Positions 36,926 through 64,000 of a DNA stretch of 64,000 nt are shown piece after piece. The DNA is from Spisula solida (Eukaryota; Mollusca; Bivalvia; Venerida; Mactridae). The position numbers and the translations under genes were made by a program. Each line of letters starts with the position of its first letter. Positions within the stretch are counted from its first letter, which is position 1. A model generated the notes under the pieces. That model was given only the letters and a program-made list of their open reading frames with translations, had not been told where the DNA came from and did not search any database. The stretch spans positions 7,326,001-7,390,000 of the forward strand of contig OX365949.1 of NCBI GenBank assembly GCA_947247005.1, read 5' to 3'.

Positions 36926-37751
36926 TATTTAAGCAGAGCAAGACTATGTACTTTACAGAGCAAATAAAATTTAACTGCAATGCTATTGTGTCAATCAAGA
37001 TGGTAAAATAGTCAACAAAACATTAAGAAAACAAACTGACTAGAAAGAAAGAAAGTTTGGACAAAGAGAAACATCAGTATCAGATAAACCACAGACACAA
37101 TAGCTTCATTAAAAGTATGCCCAATACATGTATATGAAAACATCTAAACTATATATTCCCGTTATATATGTTTATATAATATGCAAAGGGAGGCAACTGG
37201 GGAATAAATGCATGAATAACAACATCATTAACAATGGCACATATATATCATCTGCTAATGGGTGATCAATAAGTTTGAGAACTTTCCATCTGGCAATTTA
37301 GTTTTTTGTCAGAAAGGCTCAAAAGCATCATCCAGAGTAAAACCCCTAAGATCAAATGAACTTATAGCTGGTAATTTCATAGTCCTAGAATCACTCATTT
37401 CTAAAGCTAAAAGGAATGTTCTCGAATATATTGCTTACCCCTCATATGTTAGCCCGACATGCTCTCAATTTATGTAAAGAAAATAAATGAAATGAAGTCC
37501 AGAAGTAAGCTATGAGATCAAACAAGACAGTGATTTGTTCATCCTCTTACACAATGCTGCATAAACCACGCAGATCACGAACGACATCCTCAAACATCAG
37601 TGGTTAGTCAAGTTCTCAGACCATGATTCTTGTGTTAGAAGAATAAGCTGGTGAATGAGACAGAAACCACAGCAATACACACAAACCTTGGCTATGAAAG
37701 TAAAAATAATCTAACAGAGGTATAAAATCATGTGGAGATATGATAGCACAG

Positions 37752-37870
37752 AGTAAGTAAGTAAGTAATGACTTTATTTATAGTAGATAACATATTTGGT
37801 GTTATACAAATTTTCAATATGGTCTACAGAGTTATTTTGAATAACAATGACATGTTTATCTGTATAGATG
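37752..37870 (-). mobile_element. LINE 3' tail fragment
   Basis: The minus strand ends AAATAAAGTCATTACTTAC with TTAC repeats, like the LINE at 25660 and the fragment at 50299-50374. Confidence 0.5.
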
Positions 37871-38243
37871 AAAACCAACAGGAAGCATAGAGGTGACAAG
37901 TACAATCATTTTTTATTTTGTTGAACACTGAAACACTCACATCCAAGTGTTCATGTAAGCATGCAAAATAAGGTGAGCGTTCTAGCAGAAAAACCTTTCC
38001 CAATTGAAAGTCTAAGCAAAAGCTGAAGTACTTGCAAATAATGGACAATCTACCACATTTCATCTCTTTGCCAATTTAAATTAATAGAGCCTATATTATT
38101 TGTCAGAAAGTGGAAGCAGAAGATGAAGAAGCTTTACAACATTTGTTCATATATATCAATTTATACAAACATCTTTTATCAGTACTATTATATTTTGGCT
38201 AAGCTCTAACTTGAGCCCTAGATCCATACTTCTTGTGATAGAA

Positions 38244-38249
38244 TTTATT
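38244..38249 (-). terminator. Candidate GPI poly(A) signal AATAAA
   Basis: AATAAA on the minus strand 73 bases after the GPI stop. A second AATAAA (38323-38318) overlaps the TAA stop itself and is probably too early to be used. Confidence 0.4.
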
Positions 38250-38321
38250 GTTGATGAGGTGTGTAACCCAACTCTCCTTTCTGATACTGGTAGTTACGTC
38301 AAGGAAATAGATAAATGTTTA

Positions 38322-59544
<21,223 letters not shown>

Positions 59545-59862
59545 CTTGTTGCGTTTACTATTTCAACTGTAAATGATCCACAGAAACTCACTGACACTGA
59601 ATTCGTCGGCAGCAACCTTCATAAACGTCCTTCACCTTAAGATTAAACTTGATTGCAAACATTTGCAAAGAATGTTCAGCTTAATCGGAATAATGTTCTA
59701 CTTACTGAAAAGATGTGTTTATATTATATATGTACCAGGTAAATAAGATAGTCTTCAATCATATAAAATAACGCTTGTTTATTTTGTACAAATAATCTGA
59801 TAAATTTCTTTCAAAACAGCCTTTTATTCAATATAACTCGGTTAAACTCATTGCCTTTAACC

Positions 59863-59894
59863 ATGAAGCAAGTTGCACGGACCCGGAAGTGCAA
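59863..59894 (+). CDS. Possible first coding exon of a gene divergent from GPI
   Basis: ACCATG followed by ten codons (MKQVARTRKC plus two bases) runs straight into GTAAGT. It lies head-to-head with GPI and overlaps the ETS-type motif. No downstream exon was recognised in the remaining 4 kb, so this is a weak candidate. Confidence 0.15.
59883..59891 (+). promoter_or_regulatory. ETS/GABP-type motif CCGGAAGTG upstream of GPI
   Basis: A perfect CCGGAAGTG about 340 bases upstream of the GPI start codon. GABP/ETS sites are typical of housekeeping and bidirectional promoters. Function is inference; a 9-mer can occur by chance. Confidence 0.3.
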
Positions 59895-60185
59895 GTAAGT
59901 TGAGTTTATTTAATGTAAAATAGACATAAAGCATCATTCTTTGTGTTATTTGCATGTGTATCGAGATATATGCAATGGTAAATAATATGTTCATACTATG
60001 ATACTATGTGCTGTTATGTCTATGTCTTTAACTGGGTAAACACTTCATTTTTCTGTACTTGCATAGCATTCGGATAGATCTTATGTCGGCCACTTACCTG
60101 TTTACTTCGTGTAAAAAACTGCTGGCGTTAAACAAAGATATAAATATACATGTTTTTTTTAATCTTTGGGTTAAAGATAGGAAGT

Positions 60186-61213
60186 GGCTAGAGGTCCGGT
60201 AACCGGACCTCTAGACAATGCGTGTAGGACAGGCTAGAGGTCCGGTATTTTTAAATTGATTTCATATGTATAAACCATATATTTTATTTCGTGTCAAGAA
60301 TTTAAATGACAAACAAGTGTTTACCATGTTGTATTTGACAGAAATGTAAAACATTGACTGGGAATAACAGTGATCTCGAGTGTTTCGATAGTTTCGTCTG
60401 TGTTGAACAACAATTGATACACATTGATAACGACTTGAAGTCTAGAGGGGTACCACACATTGTATATATTTTGGTCACTTTTTCACACACACGCCCGTCA
60501 GTACAACAAACTGTGCAAACGTCTCAATAAAGTTCTATGCAAGATCCACCCTAATAAATGTTGGTACCACGGGAAACAGCGCATGAACAACGATGACATT
60601 GATCCTAGGGACAAAACCCATCTGCGACGTTCTCGAGAGCCTAAAAAATTATCTTAAAATGAGTTTGTACAAGCGGGGTTTTTTTATACAACAGCACACG
60701 CACATTTTGTGTTTAATAGCATATGATGGCATAAGTAAATAAATAATAATAAACAATTTACCCCATCATTGATATATTCCATAAAAAGTAGATCTACATT
60801 CCAACACGCACGTTTTGATAAAACTTCGCGATCCCAATAGACCAACATTTAATTGAAACATAATTATTATGAAGATCTGATTAAAACTGATTTGTTTGTT
60901 TGCAGTTTCAAAACTGACGTGTGAGCAAACAAATATTTGAGCAAATACCATCGAACAAACAAAATTAAATTCAGCAATTACCGGCAGCATAATAACTTAT
61001 TTAAGTGTTGCACACTTCTAATCAACTTGATTGCTAATCAATTAACTATTTTTTACAAGATTTCTGTCAAATACTTACCTGTATAGCAAGGTAAATGCAT
61101 TGGACGTCTCAAAAGGATAAAATAGATATTGTTTATACACATGAAATAAATTACCGGACCTCTAGCCTGTCCTACAAGCATTGTCTAGAGGTCCGGTAAA
61201 CGGACCTCTAGAC
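60186..61213. mobile_element. Transposon with modular palindromic ends, about 1 kb
   Basis: 62-bp TIRs (60186-60247 and 61152-61213). Each TIR contains CTAGAGGTCCGGT in direct and inverted order around GACAATGC-TGTAGGACAG, so each end is itself a palindrome. No clear target duplication. Contains the SGNH-like fragment. Confidence 0.85.
60490..60657 (+). pseudogene. Possible SGNH-hydrolase-like fragment inside the transposon
   Basis: The frame reads YNKLCKRLNKVLCKIHPNKC, WYHGKQRMNNDDIDPRDKTH and LRR, then stops. The spacing resembles the end of transposon-borne SGNH esterases (RLNxxL...WxHxG..N.DD..xDxxHL), with DKTHL as block V. Similarity judged by eye only. Confidence 0.3.
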
Positions 61214-61493
61214 TCCAGGTCTGGGAAGATATATACGGTCCCTGAGCTAATGAAACGATAAATTCTTCGGATACAGATTATGATGGCAATGAAAATATTT
61301 TGCCGAATCAATTCAAACCTATTATTAATAAGGGAAATCATAATAACGGCGACGAAGAAATCTGCCAGACATTCACACTGTAAATATCGCTGACCGCATT
61401 GGCTACACGGACTGGTAATTGACCTTCCTGTCGATTTTGATTGACAGGTGGCGTTAGCCAATCATATTGCAGCATTTCAGCTACGGTTTATTG

Positions 61494-61679
61494 GTTTTTG
61501 TAGAACACGAACTAAAATCAATGGAAATTGTGCAATATTTAATTAAGCATTATTTCATTAATAATGAAGAAATTCTTAATACATTGGCACGTTTAGAAAC
61601 TAGAGAATTTCAACTTAAATTGGTTGGTAGCGATGCCATGAAAGTAATTTATACACTAAATAAATTTATTAAACCCTGA
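61494..61679 (+). CDS. Unrecognised open frame, 52-61 codons
   Basis: After a TTTTTGTAG acceptor-like site the frame encodes EHELKSMEIVQYLIKHYF, INNEEILNTLARLETREFQL and onward to FIKP and TGA. Composition looks protein-like (amphipathic helices) but no family was recognised. May be a transposon remnant. Confidence 0.2.
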   Translation, partial: VFVEHELKSMEIVQYLIKHYFINNEEILNTLARLETREFQLKLVGSDAMKVIYTLNKFIKP

Positions 61680-62641
61680 GGACATCGGAAGTAAGAGATA
61701 CATAATTATGTATATTTTCTTAAATTTAGTCTGAGTTTGAAGCAATATCATTTATATTTTCCAAAAAAATTGACAATCACATGTTGAGAAACAAAAAGCT
61801 TCGTCTTTAATTTGACTCTTTTAAAATATGTCATTTAAAGCCCTAGACACGTGAAAGTATGTTATTGTTTGTTATAAAATAAGAACACATAAATCCCAAT
61901 TAACGAGAACGTGTGGATTTTTCAATAAAAGCTGGTTTTATAATGTTGAACATAATTATGTTGGTTTGGTCTATGTAATAGTTAAAGCGCTCTTTAGTTG
62001 ATATCATTGCTGTACTCAATTGCATTCAATCTCTAAAGCATAATTATAAAAATATAGATTTAAAATTATATGTAAGGTCTAAGACAATTGAAAATCATGA
62101 CGGATCGATGTAAATTTATTTGAAAGTATCTATAGGCACGGAAATACATTAGACATTCTGTGTATATCCGTGCTATAGGCCAGAGTACTGTCAGACATAT
62201 ATAATATTATGTATACATTACTACAAATCGTATATAGCAACACTATCTGACCTTGCGAAAACTGCAATCAAAGTAACTGGTGACACATTGTTACAGTAAA
62301 CTAATCAGCAAGACACCGCGACCAGTCGTATATCATAGAACCCCGACTGATTACCGCGGGATACCAACCTAAGCGATATCATCAAAGAATATAACACATT
62401 GGAATTTTAACTGACTTATAATCTAGGACTTACATCTTTAGTTCTGGTATAATGGTGCATATAAAATATGTGTAGCTCAAATTATTGTACTTGACCCGAC
62501 ATTTATAACGTTATGTTAGAAAACGATTATGTTTTTTTATTGCTAACGCGTGATTGTACATTGGTAATTAGTTTATTTGTTAACTGCCAATGGCAAACCG
62601 TGTACGCATATTGCACTTATTACGGAAGTTGCAATTAAATA
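61680..62641. other. No feature seen
   Basis: AT-rich; no coding, RNA or repeat structure recognised. Confidence 0.35.
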
Positions 62642-63567
62642 CAGTGGAACCCCGCTAATCCGGACCCCTCCAATCCGGATTTCCCTCTAATCCGGGCGGA
62701 TCTGTTGGTCCCGAATTTTCTTATTCATGTTTTAATACGTTTTTACCCCTCGGATCCGGAACCCCTCCACTCCGGACACCGGACAAAAATACGAGGATTT
62801 ATCATATATTTGCTCTAAATTTGACCCCTCGGATCCGGACAATCAATTTGAACATTGCCCAGGCCAATGTTTTGACAGGTGTCAATGTGTTGTATGTTCG
62901 CATCATCGTATATGCAATTAAAATAGTCCGATCAATTAACAGTTGTAACATCAACAATACGCAGTGTCGGTGTGTACGTTTTATCGACACGGGTGTGAAA
63001 ATCACAATTTGGGACAATTAAAATATTATCATTTTAAAAGCGCTAATTGACAGCGTTTATTGGCCTACTCGATTAATTAAAAGACTATTGCTGGGTTGTT
63101 TTGTCTACAGGGGGGTAAGTTGAATCAAATACAGGTCCCCTTAATTTTGAGAAGGTCGTTATCGACATCAAAGGAAAACAAATTCGGACGTTCTCAGTTT
63201 GGATAAATCTACGAGTAAATGCAATAAAAATCTACCAAAATGCATTTGATGGATGGTCATTCTTTTACAGAATTTCATATGATAATCATGTCTGAGCCTC
63301 CGTCAAAACGTCGTAAGGTTGAAATCGACCTTGAAGCTAAAGTAAAATTGATCAGAGAATATTTTTTCTGTACCAAAACCAACAATGAAGGTGTGTAATC
63401 AATTGTTGCTGTTTTACATTTTTTTGTTGCTTTTTTGTGTTTAGCAATGCCTTCAACTAAAATTAACATACAAGTATCTAAAAATAGAAACCCCTCTAAT
63501 CCAGACACCTCTCTAATCCGGACTTTTTGTCTGGTCCGGACGAGTCCGGATTAGAGGGGTTCCACTG
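62642..63567 (+). mobile_element. pogo-type transposon, 926 bp, internally deleted
   Basis: TIRs CAGTGGAACCCCGCTAATCC and inverse GGATTAGAGGGGTTCCACTG; TA at 62640-62641 and 63568-63569. AATCCGGA/GGATCCGGA motifs recur in the ends. Contains the first codons of a transposase. Confidence 0.92.
63288..63398 (+). pseudogene. pogo transposase N-terminal remnant, 36 codons
   Basis: Encodes MSEPPSKRRKVEIDLEAKVK then LIREYFF and TAA. This is the start of the CENP-B-type helix-turn-helix (KRRxLxLExKVKLIRE) of pogo transposases; the rest is deleted. Confidence 0.7.
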
Positions 63568-64000
63568 TACAACCTTGTCACTCTGTTGCTAGCAATCAAC
63601 AAAATGTATGTCACTGCTAAGCGATAGAGCACATGGATAACACCAAAGATTCTTGCGTATTCTTTGATAAACACCAATAAAAACCCGATGTAGAAAATCA
63701 GGAGATTGGTCTACTATACTATTATTTTAAAAACGTTATGCACATTTGAATTTGATTATTAATTAGCACACTAACATATTGACCGGGTGCAAACGATGAA
63801 AGGCTAGTTTATGGAATATTTCTTTACACAGTGTATATATGTAAATATATCGCTTGCTTAGCAATAGAAGATAGTAAGTACTATTTACAACCTTATAAGA
63901 CTCATACATATTTAAAATCTGCACCACAAGGCGCTTCTTATGAGCCTATTTTCATGAAAATCGGAACTGGTCTCAGACACGGATTTTTTCTTGTTTTCTC
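63568..64000. other. No feature seen
   Basis: AT-rich to the window end; nothing recognised. Confidence 0.35.

Larger units (their letters stand above)
34641..38243. other. No gene seen; decayed repeats
   Basis: 34660-34780 matches 640-780. 35930-36180 repeats ACAGGGG and ACCATAGAGG blocks in degenerate fashion. 36600-36720 is duplicated at 36808-36925. 37752-37790 is a minus-strand LINE tail (AATAAA plus TTAC repeats). No exon recognised; part may be GPI 3' flank. Confidence 0.4.
59545..60185. promoter_or_regulatory. Upstream region of GPI
   Basis: Holds the GPI 5' leader and promoter by position. No TATA box near the start; the ETS-type motif at 59883 is the only recognisable element. Confidence 0.4.

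Overview
The window is animal nuclear DNA: AT-rich, gene-poor, with introns bounded by GT/AG, many short terminal-inverted-repeat (TIR) transposons, several non-LTR retrotransposon (LINE) relics and six long minisatellites. Repeat style (mini-transposons ending in TTATGCCCCC or AGTCCCCTACCGG, pogo/mariner-type TIRs, tRNA-derived SINEs) and an animal-type phosphoglucose isomerase suggest a mollusc, most likely a bivalve. That assignment is inference from style, not from a marker gene.

Two host genes can be supported, both on the minus strand. (1) A complete glucose-6-phosphate isomerase gene (GPI) fills 38.3-59.5 kb: 17 coding exons, all with usable GT/AG sites and compatible phases, 1698 coding bases, 565 residues, all key catalytic residues present. 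Its introns hold a near-intact antisense LINE, several TA-flanked DNA transposons, a 2.1-kb element carrying a 158-bp tandem array, a 31-bp minisatellite beside exon 3 and a 30-bp minisatellite grown out of the 5' edge of exon 12. (2) A small unrecognised gene at about 24.6-29.8 kb has a TATA box, a signal-peptide exon, a short exon and a cysteine-rich exon, all phase 0. It predicts a small secreted peptide with eight cysteines; its last exon is not settled. A LINE 3' tail abuts the acceptor of exon 2.

Layout: 0-24 kb is transposon and satellite DNA with no convincing host gene. It holds a tRNA-like SINE head, a 30-bp array (2.5-3.7 kb), a 2564-bp fold-back element with 0.94-kb arms (5.3-7.9 kb) and its paralogous empty site (8.3-8.6 kb), RTE-like and CR1/L2-like LINE relics, arrays of 60, 53 and 44 bp, a mariner-type element nested in another TA-flanked element, and a broken Tc1-type transposase. 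24-30 kb is the small secreted-peptide gene, with LINE and mini-transposon insertions in its introns. 30-38 kb is mostly unassigned, with a hAT-like element at 31.9-34.3 kb. 38-59.5 kb is GPI. 59.5-64 kb holds the GPI upstream region, an element with modular palindromic ends, and a pogo-type element with the first residues of a transposase.

The most useful points for follow-up are the secreted cysteine-rich peptide gene, the giant fold-back element with an exact 6-bp target duplication proven by an empty site, the minisatellite that multiplies a GPI splice acceptor, and three insertions that can be read against empty paralogous sites inside this one window.
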